From Methylobacter sp. (GTDB taxonomy: Bacteria > Pseudomonadota > Gammaproteobacteria > Methylococcales > Methylomonadaceae), in contig JAURZV010000087.1 of NCBI GenBank assembly GCA_030653175.1, positions 1 to 34,352 of the forward strand: a stretch of DNA of 34,352 nt, given 5' to 3'. Each line of letters starts with the position of its first letter. The stretch's first letter is position 1. Shown in pieces: positions 21,774 to 30,616 of the stretch. The notes beneath the pieces are model-generated. The model was not told the DNA's origin. It did not search any database and saw only the letters and a program-made list of their open reading frames with translations. Made by a program: the position numbers and the translations under genes.

Positions 21774-24464
21774 ATGACGAAACTGTATTATAAATATTGG
21801 GGCAAGGCGAGTTCGGATGATGGGCAGGGCAATAGCTATCACTTGTTGCCGTATCATTGTCTGGATGTGGCGGCGGTGGGCTGGCAATTATTGAAGCCCG
21901 ACATGCCGCTTTGTAAACAATTAGCAAAGCAATTGGAAGTAGAGCCCGAATGGCTAAGAACATTATTTGTTTTCTGTCTGGCACTGCATGATCTGGGCAA
22001 ATTTGCCCGTGCTTTTCAGGGCTTGAGGCAGGATTTATCAGCTGATTTGGTAAAAGCCAATTCCAGAATGTCTTATTCTGAACGACACGACAGTTTGGGC
22101 TTTTGTCTTTGGCAAGAAACACTGCAAACCAAACTGCTTGAGCAACCGCCAAGCAATGAGCCCGCAGGTAACGAATGGCTATTTCATTTAGAGCCTTGGC
22201 TGGAAATAGTCACCGGCCATCATGGTATGCCGCCCAAAACAAATTTACGAACGCGGAATTTCTTTGAAGTTGAAGATGAGCAAGCGGCAATGGCATTTGT
22301 ACAGGATGCTATTGCACTTTTTCTTGGCGATTTCGATTTCCAACCGTTATTGGACAAGGCGCTTAAGAAACGGCTGAAACCTGTATCCTGGCAATTGGCA
22401 GGGGTCGCGGTATTGGCCGATTGGCTGGGCTCGAATCAGGATCATTTTAAATACTGCGATAAACCAAAAGATTTGAATGTGTATTGGCGTGAGATAGCTA
22501 TAAAAAAAGCGGAAGACGCTGTTAATACTTTACCGAAAGCATCTGATGTTGCCTCATTTCAAACTATCGAAAATCTATTTCCTTTTATACAGCAACCTAC
22601 ACCGCTGCAAAAATATGCCATCAACGAACCGCTTACCGAACTACCGCAACTCTTTATACTGGAAGATGTTACCGGAGCCGGGAAAACCGAAGCCGCCCTG
22701 ATTTTGGCTCATCGCCTGATGGCGCAAGGTTTGGCCGACGGTTTGTATATTGCCTTACCGACCATGGCGACCGCCAATGCCATGTATAAGAGACTAGGCA
22801 ACGTTTATCGCAAGTTTTATCAATCGGGCAATGAGCCGTCGCTGATTTTGGCTCACGGCGCGCGGGAGTTGTCCCAGGCTTTTCAGGAGTCTGTTGTTTT
22901 AGCCAAACAGTCAATAACAGACGGCGATTATCTAAATGGAAAGAACGAAGAAGATCAGGAATTAAGTGCTACCGCTTACTGCAATGCATGGCTGGCCGAC
23001 AGCCGTAAAAAAGCGCTACTGGCCGATGTCGGTGTTGGCACATTGGATCAAGTTTTGTTGGCGGTTTTGCCTGCACGGCATCAATCGCTACGTTTGCTGG
23101 GTCTGGGTCGCAAAGTGTTATTGGTCGATGAAGTCCATGCATACGACGGCTATATGCAAAAATTGCTGGATGCCTTGCTTGAAGCCCATGCCCGACAAGG
23201 TGGCAGCGTGATTTTATTATCGGCAACCTTGCCTCAAACCATGCGCGAAACGCTGGTCAACGCCTTTCATAAAGGCCTGGGACAAGATGTTCCGGGGCTG
23301 AATGATCCGGCTCACTATCCTTTAGCCACGCACACCCCGGCCGTAACTATTGAACAATCGATTGATACCCGTGAGGCCGTCAAGCGAACCGTCAATATTC
23401 AACGCCTGGACAGTGAAGACGAGGTGATTGCGCAAATTCGGCTAGCTGTTGCCGCCGGACACTGCGTGTGCTGGATACGCAATACGGTAAAAGCCGCGAG
23501 ACAGTCATATCAAGATTTGCTGGATGCAGGTCTTGATTCGAATCGGTTAAGTTTGTTCCATAGTCGCTTTGCGATGATCGATCGCCAGGAAATTGAAAAT
23601 CGTACGCTGCAATACTTTGGTGATGACTCAAGTGCTGAACAGAGAAAAAGCCAGGTGTTAATAGCCACGCAAGTGGTTGAGCAATCGCTGGATTTGGATT
23701 TCGACGTGATGATTACCGATTTGGCACCTATCGATTTGGTCATTCAGCGGGCGGGAAGGTTAATGCGCCATATCCGGGATGCGCAAGGCAACCGGCTTAG
23801 AGAGTACGGAGCGCGAGACCTGCGAGGCACACCAACGCTTTACCTGTTTTCACCAGACCCGACAGAAGATGCGGATGCAAATTGGCTAAAACCGGATCAT
23901 GCCGGGACGCAGGCCGTTTATCCGCATATCGGCCAGCTTTGGTTAACGGCGAAACGTTTGCTTGAGCGCGGGCAATTCACCATGCCGGATGATGCGAGAG
24001 ATTTAATTGAAGGCGTGTATTCATTTGATGCAGAAGCGGACATACCGGATGTATTGTTGGATGGTTCTATGCAGGCTGAAAGTAAAGTTATGGTGCAAAA
24101 AAGTATGGCCGATTTGAACGTGCTCAAACTCAATAAAGGCTATACCCGTTCGAGTGGCGATTGGGATGAGGAAACCAGAATCCCGACGCGTTTAACTGAA
24201 GAAGAAACCATCTCGGTAGCACTGGCGATTGTAGAAAACGGTCAATTAAAACCCTACGCTAAAACGGAACGTTATGAATGGGCGTTGAGCACCGTTAAAT
24301 TGCCGGAACACCAATGGAAAAAAGCGCAGCAACAGATACCGGATAATCTGAAAGCCTTGATCGAAACCTTGAAAACCGAGCAAAAAGCGTTGTGCTGGGT
24401 TGAGATTTTGCCGTTGAAGGAAGGACAGGTTATTTATTCTTCGCGGCATGGATTTATGGGATAG
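21774..24464 (+). CDS. cas3: Cas3, type I-E helicase-nuclease
   Basis: 896 aa, collinear with E. coli Cas3. The N-terminal HD nuclease has YYKYWGKA, HLLPYHCLDVAAVG (His28), LHDLGKFARAFQ (His72-Asp73) and TGHHGMPP. The SF2 helicase has Walker A DVTGAGKTEAAL (about residue 300), DEVHAYDGYM, LLSATLP, QVVEQSLDLDFD and QRAGRLMRH. All active-site residues I can identify are present. It degrades target DNA after recruitment by Cascade. ATG 21774 follows a GGCGGA Shine-Dalgarno. The usual direct cas3-casA junction is interrupted downstream by a hicBA pair. Confidence 0.97.
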   Translation: MTKLYYKYWGKASSDDGQGNSYHLLPYHCLDVAAVGWQLLKPDMPLCKQLAKQLEVEPEWLRTLFVFCLALHDLGKFARAFQGLRQDLSADLVKANSRMSYSERHDSLGFCLWQETLQTKLLEQPPSNEPAGNEWLFHLEPWLEIVTGHHGMPPKTNLRTRNFFEVEDEQAAMAFVQDAIALFLGDFDFQPLLDKALKKRLKPVSWQLAGVAVLADWLGSNQDHFKYCDKPKDLNVYWREIAIKKAEDAVNTLPKASDVASFQTIENLFPFIQQPTPLQKYAINEPLTELPQLFILEDVTGAGKTEAALILAHRLMAQGLADGLYIALPTMATANAMYKRLGNVYRKFYQSGNEPSLILAHGARELSQAFQESVVLAKQSITDGDYLNGKNEEDQELSATAYCNAWLADSRKKALLADVGVGTLDQVLLAVLPARHQSLRLLGLGRKVLLVDEVHAYDGYMQKLLDALLEAHARQGGSVILLSATLPQTMRETLVNAFHKGLGQDVPGLNDPAHYPLATHTPAVTIEQSIDTREAVKRTVNIQRLDSEDEVIAQIRLAVAAGHCVCWIRNTVKAARQSYQDLLDAGLDSNRLSLFHSRFAMIDRQEIENRTLQYFGDDSSAEQRKSQVLIATQVVEQSLDLDFDVMITDLAPIDLVIQRAGRLMRHIRDAQGNRLREYGARDLRGTPTLYLFSPDPTEDADANWLKPDHAGTQAVYPHIGQLWLTAKRLLERGQFTMPDDARDLIEGVYSFDAEADIPDVLLDGSMQAESKVMVQKSMADLNVLKLNKGYTRSSGDWDEETRIPTRLTEEETISVALAIVENGQLKPYAKTERYEWALSTVKLPEHQWKKAQQQIPDNLKALIETLKTEQKALCWVEILPLKEGQVIYSSRHGFMG

Positions 24465-24780
24465 TCTATGTCTCCGAAATAGCTGCCAAAACAGAAAGCA
24501 CATAAAATTGCAGCGTTCGCACACTGGGCGTTGTCATCTATATACACAAGTGTCCGAGTAACACGTCATACTCGCCGGGAAGCGGGTATCCAGTGCCAGG
24601 GATGGCGAGCTGTGTACGTCCATGTAGTCTGGATTCTGGCAATCCCTGCCGGAATGACGGTCTTCCCATAGATTTGTGTATAAAGATGAGCGCTGGAGAG
24701 TGGGAACTATTGATGATATTTCCAAGCTACCGGTATAACGTATCAAAATAGCAGAACATTTAGACCATGAGGAACCAACA
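24465..24780. other. Spacer between cas3 and hicBA with a repeat element
   Basis: 316 bases without a gene, much more than usual inside a cas operon. Most of it (24537-24686) is a degenerate palindromic repeat element; the rest is the leader of hicB. Confidence 0.65.
24537..24686. repeat. Degenerate MITE/REP-like element inside the cas operon
   Basis: Termini TCTATATACACAA (24537-24549) and the complement TTGTGTATAAAGA (24674-24686) with one mismatch. Internal imperfect palindrome: CGTCATACTCGCCGGGAAGC... against ...CCCTGCCGGAATGACG. This is the widespread GTCATTCCCGGC/GGATTCTGG type of proteobacterial intergenic repeat. Confidence 0.6.
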
Positions 24781-24984
24781 ATGAAACTTAAAGTAATTGT
24801 ACACGAAGCAGAAGAAGGCGGTTATTGGGCCGAAGTGCCGTCAATACCTGGATGCGTAACGCAAGGCGATACCTTCGATGAATTGCTGGGCAATATTTAC
24901 GAAGCGGTAGAAGGTTGCTTGGCCGTTGATATTGATGAAGCAACTATAACCGGAAACGACAGAGTCATGGAGATAGCCGTGTGA
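24781..24984 (+). CDS. hicB: HicB-type antitoxin inserted in the cas operon
   Basis: 67 aa, a short HicB of the UPF0150 type consisting only of the RNase-H-like fold: MKLKVIVHEAEEGGYWAEVPSIPGCVTQGDTFDELLGNIYEAVEGCL. It has no separate DNA-binding tail. GAGGA lies 8-10 bases before ATG 24781. The stop overlaps the GTG of hicA (GTGA, 24981-24984). The pair lies between cas3 and casA on the same strand. Confidence 0.9.
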   Translation: MKLKVIVHEAEEGGYWAEVPSIPGCVTQGDTFDELLGNIYEAVEGCLAVDIDEATITGNDRVMEIAV

Positions 24985-25187
24985 AGTCGGTCAGCGGCAA
25001 AAGGCTTTGTCGACTGTTGGAAATCAGGTGCTGGGAATTAAAGCGTATCAACGGTAGCCATCATATTTACGCCAAGTCAGGCAGCAATCTTCGCATTTCC
25101 GTCCCGGTACATGGCGACAGTGCATTAAAAATCGGTTTGCAGAAGCAGATTATGAAAATGGCCGACATCGACGAATCCGAATTGTAA
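24981..25187 (+). CDS. hicA: HicA-type toxin inserted in the cas operon
   Basis: 68 aa, GTG start coupled to hicB. The HicA core is KSVSGKRLCRLLEIRCWELKRINGSHHIYAKSGSNLRISVPVHGDSALKIGLQKQIMKMADI. The active-site His is in GSHHIY, and VPVHG is also conserved. It should cleave mRNA when freed from HicB. The order is antitoxin-toxin, unlike the phage-borne pair at 16433-17016, and the sequences are not close, so this is an independent acquisition. casA begins 30 bases downstream. Confidence 0.9.
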   Translation: MKSVSGKRLCRLLEIRCWELKRINGSHHIYAKSGSNLRISVPVHGDSALKIGLQKQIMKMADIDESEL

Positions 25188-25217
25188 TAGACGGCTTGCG
25201 AAAGCCAAGGAGAAGAC

Positions 25218-26795
25218 ATGAATTTAATCATCGACCGCTGGATACCTGTCATTCGTCAAAATGGACTGCCGGACACTATCGCTCCCTGGCAAATAGTCGA
25301 AGCGGATAATCCTGTTGTTGAAATCAATGCGCCAAGACCGGATTTCCAGGGTGCTTTGTACCAGTTGTTAATCGGTTTGCTGCAAACCTGTTTTGCGCCG
25401 GAGGATGAAGAGCAATGGTTGGAGTATTGGCAGGAAATGCCGGAGCCTGAAGCATTGCAGGCAGATTTTGAGAAAGTGGCGTTTGCGTTCGAGTTAGATG
25501 CTATCGACGGCCCTGCATTTTTGCAGGATTTCGATTTGCCCGATGGAGAAACCAAAGTAATTTCGGCATTATTGATCGAATCACCGGGCGGAAAAACACT
25601 TAAAGATAATCTCGATCACTTCGTCAAACGCGACCGGGCGAATCAGCTTTGCCCTAGTTGTACTGCAACAGCTTTATTTACGCTGCAAACCAATGCTCCT
25701 TCCGGCGGCGTTGGTCATCGTGTCGGACTTCGCGGCGGTGGGCCGCTGACAACTTTTATTTTTCCAAAAGCCCCATCGACTACTTTATGGCAAAAGCTTT
25801 GGCTGAATGTCTTGAATCAAGAAGAACTTGAGCCTGCTGAAAAAATTGATTCAAGCATTTTGCCTTGGCTCGGTAAAACCCGTGTTTCTGACAAAGGGCA
25901 AATAACCTCGCCTAGCGAAGTTCATCCATTACATGCTTACTGGGGTATGCCTCGTCGTATCCGTTTGACGACAAAAATAGAAGACGCCAATTGCGATCTA
26001 TGCGGCAACCATGCAGAACTTTTATATCAGTCCTACCGAACCAAAAATTACGGCACCAACTACGAAGGCGCTTGGGTGCATCCTTTAACACCTTATCGCT
26101 TCGACCCGAAAAAGGTCAATCCGCCATTATCCTTGAAAGGTCAGCAAGGTGGCCTAGGTTATCGGCATTGGCTGGGTCTTACCCTGCAAGACAATGATAA
26201 CGGCGATAAAGCGTCAAAAATCGTGCAGCTCTATAACGAAGAGCGCGGCAAAAGCTTACGGGGCAATGGCGGGGCTTCGCTTTGGTGTTTTGGCTACGAC
26301 ATGGACAACATGAAAGCACGGTGTTGGTATGAATCGAGATTCCCTATCTATTACCTTAGCGAAATGCAACGCAACAATCTGACGGATTGGGCCGCTGAGT
26401 TCGTTAATGCCGCCAAAGAAACAGCCAAAATGCTGCGTGAAGAAGTGAAATCTGCCTGGTTTAATCGCCCGAAGGATGCCAAGGGCGATATGAGCCAAAT
26501 CGACGCGCAATTTTGGCAAGCCACAGAAACGGATTTTTATCGGTTACTGGAACAACTTGCGATGCTACCGGAGGATACGCGAATGGCACCGAGTGAAATT
26601 TACGCTAGCTGGCATGAAACCCTTAGAAAACAAATGGTTCATGTTTTTGAAACGGCAACCTTGGCATCAACACCGGAAGACCTGAATTTGAAGCGGATCG
26701 TGAATGCACAAAAAGCCTTACGGATTAATTTTTACGGCAATAAAACACTCAAAGCACTTAAAGCAAAAGCCAAACCAGAGGAAGCAGCCGGATGA
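25218..26795 (+). CDS. casA: CasA (Cse1/Cas8e), large subunit of type I-E Cascade
   Basis: 525 aa. It recognises the PAM and recruits Cas3. The N-terminus (MNLIIDRWIPVIRQNG ... INAPRPDFQGALYQLLIGLLQTCFAP) and the middle CPSCTATALFTLQTNAPSGGVGHRVGLRGGGPLTTF are diagnostic. The latter contains the Gly-rich loop. A CDLCG sequence near residue 260 may belong to a metal site. The start has AAGGAGA 7 bases upstream. Its last codons overlap casB (ATGA at 26792-26795). Confidence 0.95.
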   Translation: MNLIIDRWIPVIRQNGLPDTIAPWQIVEADNPVVEINAPRPDFQGALYQLLIGLLQTCFAPEDEEQWLEYWQEMPEPEALQADFEKVAFAFELDAIDGPAFLQDFDLPDGETKVISALLIESPGGKTLKDNLDHFVKRDRANQLCPSCTATALFTLQTNAPSGGVGHRVGLRGGGPLTTFIFPKAPSTTLWQKLWLNVLNQEELEPAEKIDSSILPWLGKTRVSDKGQITSPSEVHPLHAYWGMPRRIRLTTKIEDANCDLCGNHAELLYQSYRTKNYGTNYEGAWVHPLTPYRFDPKKVNPPLSLKGQQGGLGYRHWLGLTLQDNDNGDKASKIVQLYNEERGKSLRGNGGASLWCFGYDMDNMKARCWYESRFPIYYLSEMQRNNLTDWAAEFVNAAKETAKMLREEVKSAWFNRPKDAKGDMSQIDAQFWQATETDFYRLLEQLAMLPEDTRMAPSEIYASWHETLRKQMVHVFETATLASTPEDLNLKRIVNAQKALRINFYGNKTLKALKAKAKPEEAAG

Positions 26796-27385
26796 GCGAA
26801 GACTACTACTATTTAAATGCAGCTGAAAGAAAAGCGTTACAAAGTTGGCACACATGGCTGGACGATAATCGCGGCGACCGCGCCCGGTTACGTCGAGCGG
26901 AAAGCCCGGAAGATATTTTATTGACCGATGCATTTTTTCATTTTTTAGCAAAGATGCCGGAGCAATGGCAACAAAGCAAACCGATGCTAACCAGTGCCAG
27001 CATTGCCGGTGCGCTGTCTCAAGTTAAAAGTAATAAACAAACGCCCAGCAAGCTATACAACAGCAAAGCCACCGATGCACCGAAGAAATCAGCCAGCTTC
27101 GCCGAACAACTGGCAACGCCGACAGAGGGTAAAAGTAAGGTTCCGATGAGCGAGTTGCGTTTTCAGCAATTACAAAAAAGCCCAACCACCGATGATTTTT
27201 ATCGCCGGATTATCAGGGCCATTGGACTGCTTGGCGGTAACGTCAATATTATCTCGTTAGCTAACGACATTATTCATTGGCATCGTGAGTTTGAGCAGCA
27301 AGTCGACCATCGACAGCCTGCCAACCGCCTAGCTGTACGTTGGGCTACCGATTATTTCACTGCTTTACCTAAAAATTCTGACTAA
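26792..27385 (+). CDS. casB: CasB (Cse2), small subunit of type I-E Cascade
   Basis: 197 aa, all-helical Cse2 type: WHTWLDDNRGDRARLRRAESPEDILLTDAFFHFL at the N-terminus and LRFQQLQKSPTTDDFYRRIIRAIGLLGGNVNIISLANDIIHWH toward the C-terminus. Two copies line the belly of Cascade and hold the non-target strand. It is coupled to casA by a 4-nt overlap and followed by casC after 11 bases. Confidence 0.93.
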   Translation: MSEDYYYLNAAERKALQSWHTWLDDNRGDRARLRRAESPEDILLTDAFFHFLAKMPEQWQQSKPMLTSASIAGALSQVKSNKQTPSKLYNSKATDAPKKSASFAEQLATPTEGKSKVPMSELRFQQLQKSPTTDDFYRRIIRAIGLLGGNVNIISLANDIIHWHREFEQQVDHRQPANRLAVRWATDYFTALPKNSD

Positions 27386-27396
27386 GGAGAGACCAT

Positions 27397-28581
27397 ATGA
27401 GCCGCTTTATCCAATTACATTTATTAACTGCTTATCCGCCTGCCAATTTGAACCGTGACGACCAAGGCAGTCCAAAAACAGCAAAAATGGGCGGTTATGA
27501 CCGTTTGCGGGTTTCTTCACAGTGTCTTAAGAGAACTTGGAGAACATCAGAGATTTTTGAAAAAATTGTATCTGATGGGGAAAAGGTGAGTTTGTTTGAA
27601 ACAAACATCCCAGCGAATACTGGTACACGTTCAAAATCATTTTCAATGGAATGGGTAAAACCGTATTTGCTTAAGCAGAACATTGAAGAAGTTGTTGCTG
27701 AAAAATGGTCAAAAGATCTTTGTCGAACGTTTGGGGCGATGGAGAATGATGAGAATAAACTGAGCCAATTGACTCAAATATCAGATATTGAAGCTAAAGG
27801 ATTTGAAAGCTTAGTTAACGAAATAGTCCGATTATTAGTTGAAAATAAACAAACTGAATTTACAAATGAACTGGTTGATCTAATTGAAAAAAGAGATCAA
27901 AAGAAAAAGAGTGATGACATTAAAAAAGCAAATGTCGCTATTACAAAGTACTTGGCCGACAAAGTATTAACTGAAGGTAAAAGTTCAGTGGACATCGCTA
28001 TGTTCGGCCGTATGTTGGCTTCCAGTCCCGCTTTCAATATCGAAGCCGCCTGCCAAGTCGCCCATGCCATCAGCGTACATCCAGTGGTAATAGAGGACGA
28101 TTACTTCACCGCTGTCGATGATCTTAATAACGGCCTGGAAGATATGGGCGCGGCCCACATCGGCGAAACCCGCTTCGCCGCCGGTCTGTTTTATTCCTAC
28201 ATCTGCATTAACCGCAAATTGCTGGTTAAAAATCTGGATGGCAATGAAGACTTGGCAAACAAGGCCATTCGCGCGTTAACCGAAGCGGCGGTTAAAGTCG
28301 CTCCGGAAGGCAAGCAAAACAGTTTTGCGTCCCGCGCTTATGCCTCGTATGTGTTGGCTGAAAGAGGCGATCAGCAACCCCGTTCGTTGTCAATTGCATA
28401 CCTCAAACCGATTAGCAATCGTGAGAATGAAGATTTCATCGCCGATTCCATTACCGCCATCATTAAACAAAAAGACAGTTTCGATAAAGTCTACGGTGCC
28501 TGTGCGGATACTCGCTGTGAACTGAATGTACCCAAAGAGCAGGGTACTTTGGCTGAACTGCTGGATTTTGTCGGTCAATAA
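27397..28581 (+). CDS. casC: CasC (Cas7e/Cse4), backbone subunit of type I-E Cascade
   Basis: 394 aa. The N-terminus (FIQLHLLTAYPPANLNRDDQGSPKTAKMGGYDRLRVSSQCLKRTWRTS) and C-terminal half (SSVDIAMFGRMLASSPAFNIEAACQVAHAISVHPV) are highly characteristic. Six copies coat the crRNA spacer. TAAGGAGAG Shine-Dalgarno before ATG 27397. The stretch 27540-27960 is visibly richer in A/T and uses different codons from both flanks, suggesting that the middle (about residues 48-188) was replaced by recombination. Confidence 0.95.
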   Translation: MSRFIQLHLLTAYPPANLNRDDQGSPKTAKMGGYDRLRVSSQCLKRTWRTSEIFEKIVSDGEKVSLFETNIPANTGTRSKSFSMEWVKPYLLKQNIEEVVAEKWSKDLCRTFGAMENDENKLSQLTQISDIEAKGFESLVNEIVRLLVENKQTEFTNELVDLIEKRDQKKKSDDIKKANVAITKYLADKVLTEGKSSVDIAMFGRMLASSPAFNIEAACQVAHAISVHPVVIEDDYFTAVDDLNNGLEDMGAAHIGETRFAAGLFYSYICINRKLLVKNLDGNEDLANKAIRALTEAAVKVAPEGKQNSFASRAYASYVLAERGDQQPRSLSIAYLKPISNRENEDFIADSITAIIKQKDSFDKVYGACADTRCELNVPKEQGTLAELLDFVGQ

Positions 28582-28592
28582 AGGGGCATATC

Positions 28593-29372
28593 ATGGATGT
28601 TCTGGTATTTCGTTTATACGGGCCGATGGCAAGCTGGGGTGAAATCGCCGTCGGCGAAAACCGCCACACCGCCAATTATCCCGGTAAATCCGCCATTATC
28701 GGCTTGCTGGGAGCCGCGTTGGGCATTGCGCGCGACGACGAAGAAAAGCAGCAGCAACTGCAACAAGGCTATGCGTTGGCGGTGGAACTACTGACTGCTG
28801 GACATTTGCTGCGCGATTACCACACCACTCAAGTTCCCGACTCGGTGGGCAAGTTCACTTATCGCACCCGGCGGGATGAACTGATTTTAGGCAAAGAACG
28901 TTTGGGTACCATTTTATCCAGCCGCGAATACCGTACCGACGCTTTGGCGCTGATTGCGGTTCGTGCTTTAGCAGATGCCCCGTTTACTTTGGCTGAAATT
29001 CAGGCGGCTTTGCTACAACCCAAATATCATCTGTATTTGGGACGCAAATCCTGTCCTTTGGCGGCACCCTTGCAACCCCAGCTAATAAACGATCAGTTAA
29101 ACTATTTTGCGGCATTTAAAACCTATCAACATAAACCGATGCTGCCGACGTCGATAGCCAGCGATGGCACGTTGGCACAACGTGATTATGACTGGTTGGG
29201 TCGGCCGAATGATCGCTATTACTATTGGGAAGGGCAACCGGAAGATTTTTCCAGCACCTTGGATTTAACTCGGCGGCAAACGCGCACCCGGCATGATCAG
29301 CCCTTATCACGCAAACGTTGGCAGTTTATACCGCGCCAAGAGCATTATTTATTCTGTTCGGGAGACGCGTAA
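28593..29372 (+). CDS. casD: CasD (Cas5e), type I-E Cascade subunit
   Basis: 259 aa. Binds the 5' handle of the crRNA at the foot of Cascade. Diagnostic blocks: LVFRLYGPMASWGEIAVGENRHTANYPGKSAIIGLLGAALGIARDDEEK, LLRDYHTTQVPDS and KYHLYLGRKSCPLAAPL. AGGGGC lies 8 bases before ATG 28593. The stop and the casE start share one base (TAATG at 29370-29374). Confidence 0.95.
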   Translation: MDVLVFRLYGPMASWGEIAVGENRHTANYPGKSAIIGLLGAALGIARDDEEKQQQLQQGYALAVELLTAGHLLRDYHTTQVPDSVGKFTYRTRRDELILGKERLGTILSSREYRTDALALIAVRALADAPFTLAEIQAALLQPKYHLYLGRKSCPLAAPLQPQLINDQLNYFAAFKTYQHKPMLPTSIASDGTLAQRDYDWLGRPNDRYYYWEGQPEDFSSTLDLTRRQTRTRHDQPLSRKRWQFIPRQEHYLFCSGDA

Positions 29373-30250
29373 TGTATTTTTCCAGAGTCCGCATCCGTCC
29401 CACTATTTTCAAGTCATCGCAATTAGCTAAAGTGCTGGAAGGCAATGTTTACGGTATTCATCGCCTGTTATGGGATTTGTTTCCTGATGACACGCAACGA
29501 ACTTTTTTATACCGTGAAGAAATCGCCCGTGAACAGTTGGGCGCATTGCCAGCTGTACGCGGCGAATCTGTTTATTATCTGGTGTCGCAAACCAAACCGA
29601 TCGAAACTGATGACTCATTATTCAACGTTGATTCGAAGGACTATCAACCGCAATTGGAAATTGGACAACGTTTGACATTTGAATGTCGCGTCAATCCAGT
29701 CGTGACAAGACTAGGCAAAAAACATGATGTGGTTATGGATGCACAGCAGCAGCTTTTAAAATTATTGGTTAAGGAGTTAAATCTTGAAACCGAGTTGCCA
29801 GCCAAACAGGAAAAGAGCGCTTACAAAAGATTACTGCTAGAAAAGGGAGGAGAAGCATTCAGCCAGCGGCTTACCGAAATACTGCAAATTGATCCTCTTT
29901 ATGCTGAACGTCTACAACAGTCTGGGCAGCTTTCTGACCGGCTGGAATGGGCACTAAAAGCCTGTGTCGATAGAACTCTTGAACACTGGATCATTAAGCA
30001 GGGCGAACGTCTGGGATTCAAGTTGGTAGCTGATGACAACAATTTAAGCAAGCTGCAAAACAGCGCCTATCAGTGGCATAGTTTGTCAGCAAAAGGGGGG
30101 AAGGCTGATAAATCAGGTTTCAGCTCGGTCGATTTTACCGGCGAGCTGCAAATAACCGATATGAATAAATTCATGGAGGCTTTATTTACCGGAATCGGAC
30201 GATCAAAGGCCTTTGGCTGTGGATTGCTGCTGGTACGGCGATGTAGGTAA
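29372..30250 (+). CDS. casE: CasE (Cas6e), crRNA-processing endonuclease, with an extra internal segment
   Basis: 292 aa from ATG 29372. The frame opens upstream at 29318, but the conserved MYFSRVRIRP starts here and overlaps the casD stop. The catalytic His is probably His30 in GNVYGIHRLLWDLFPDD, matching YQLHQGLWHLFP of E. coli. The C-terminal Gly-rich loop is TGIGRSKAFGCGLLLVRRCR. E. coli Cas6e is 199 aa. The difference is an extra helical segment of roughly 80-90 residues in the middle (about 125-215, SAYKRLLLEKGGEAFSQRLTEIL...). The last residues (LLVRRCR) depart from the usual LLSLA. Degenerate copies of the normal tail follow downstream. Confidence 0.93.
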   Translation: MYFSRVRIRPTIFKSSQLAKVLEGNVYGIHRLLWDLFPDDTQRTFLYREEIAREQLGALPAVRGESVYYLVSQTKPIETDDSLFNVDSKDYQPQLEIGQRLTFECRVNPVVTRLGKKHDVVMDAQQQLLKLLVKELNLETELPAKQEKSAYKRLLLEKGGEAFSQRLTEILQIDPLYAERLQQSGQLSDRLEWALKACVDRTLEHWIIKQGERLGFKLVADDNNLSKLQNSAYQWHSLSAKGGKADKSGFSSVDFTGELQITDMNKFMEALFTGIGRSKAFGCGLLLVRRCR

Positions 30251-30295
30251 GAGCTTTGAACACTAAAAATTTAGCCTGTGAACTGTTATCATTGG
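30249..30295 (+). pseudogene. Degenerate casE 3'-end copy A
   Basis: Read in frame from 30259 it encodes NTKNLACELLSLGACE and stop (TGA overlapping the DUF2442 ATG at 30306). It aligns with copy C (30988-31034) at about 36 of 47 bases, including the non-casE-specific AAGxGxTTTGAACAC upstream, so the match is not only codon-level chance. Confidence 0.7.
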
Positions 30296-30305
30296 GCGCT
30301 TGCGA

Positions 30306-30542
30306 ATGATCTTACAGGTAACAAATGTTAAATATCTGCATGATTATCAATTGTGGCTAAGGTTCAATGATGATTCGGAAGGCGTCGTCGATTTAGACGG
30401 CGAACTGTGGGGAACTGTCTTTGATTCACTTAATGATCTGACTTTATTCAGTCAGGCTAAATTGGATAAAGAGTTGGCTACTGTGGTTTGGCCTAACGGG
30501 GCGGATTTTGCTCCTGAGTTTTTACATGCGTTATTAAAGTGA
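30306..30542 (+). CDS. DUF2442 protein (antitoxin-like), orphan, between casE and cas1
   Basis: 78 aa from ATG 30306; an in-frame TTG at 30300 would add two residues. The full DUF2442 fold is visible: VTNVKYLHDYQLWLRFNDDSEGVVDLDGELWGTVFDSLNDLTLFSQAKLD and VVWPNGADFAPEFLHALL. DUF2442 genes usually pair with a DUF4160 gene in toxin-antitoxin-like modules, and no partner is present here. The ATG overlaps the stop of the casE tail copy A, so it could be translated by coupling within the cas transcript. Confidence 0.88.
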   Translation: MILQVTNVKYLHDYQLWLRFNDDSEGVVDLDGELWGTVFDSLNDLTLFSQAKLDKELATVVWPNGADFAPEFLHALLK

Positions 30543-30559
30543 TAATCAGATGAGTTTAC

Positions 30560-30616
30560 GGCATAGGCCCCGCCAAAGCCTTCGGTTGTGGCCTGCTTTC
30601 TTTAGCAAGGGTTTAA
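30560..30616 (+). pseudogene. casE 3'-end copy B
   Basis: Reads GIGPAKAFGCGLLSLARV and stop with no other casE sequence before it (an in-frame TGA lies 6 bases upstream, at 30551-30553). This is the canonical Cas6e terminus, closer to the E. coli GIGPAKSMGCGLLSLAPL than is the intact casE here. It lies between the DUF2442 and Phd genes. Confidence 0.85.

Noticed and set aside
21661-22152. Minus-strand 163-aa frame opposite the start of cas3
   Set aside because: Low-complexity antisense of a clear Cas3 HD domain; no family resemblance.
29318-29371. Longer start of casE
   Set aside because: The extra residues overlap casD in another frame. Family conservation starts at MYFSRVRIRP, with the TAATG junction.
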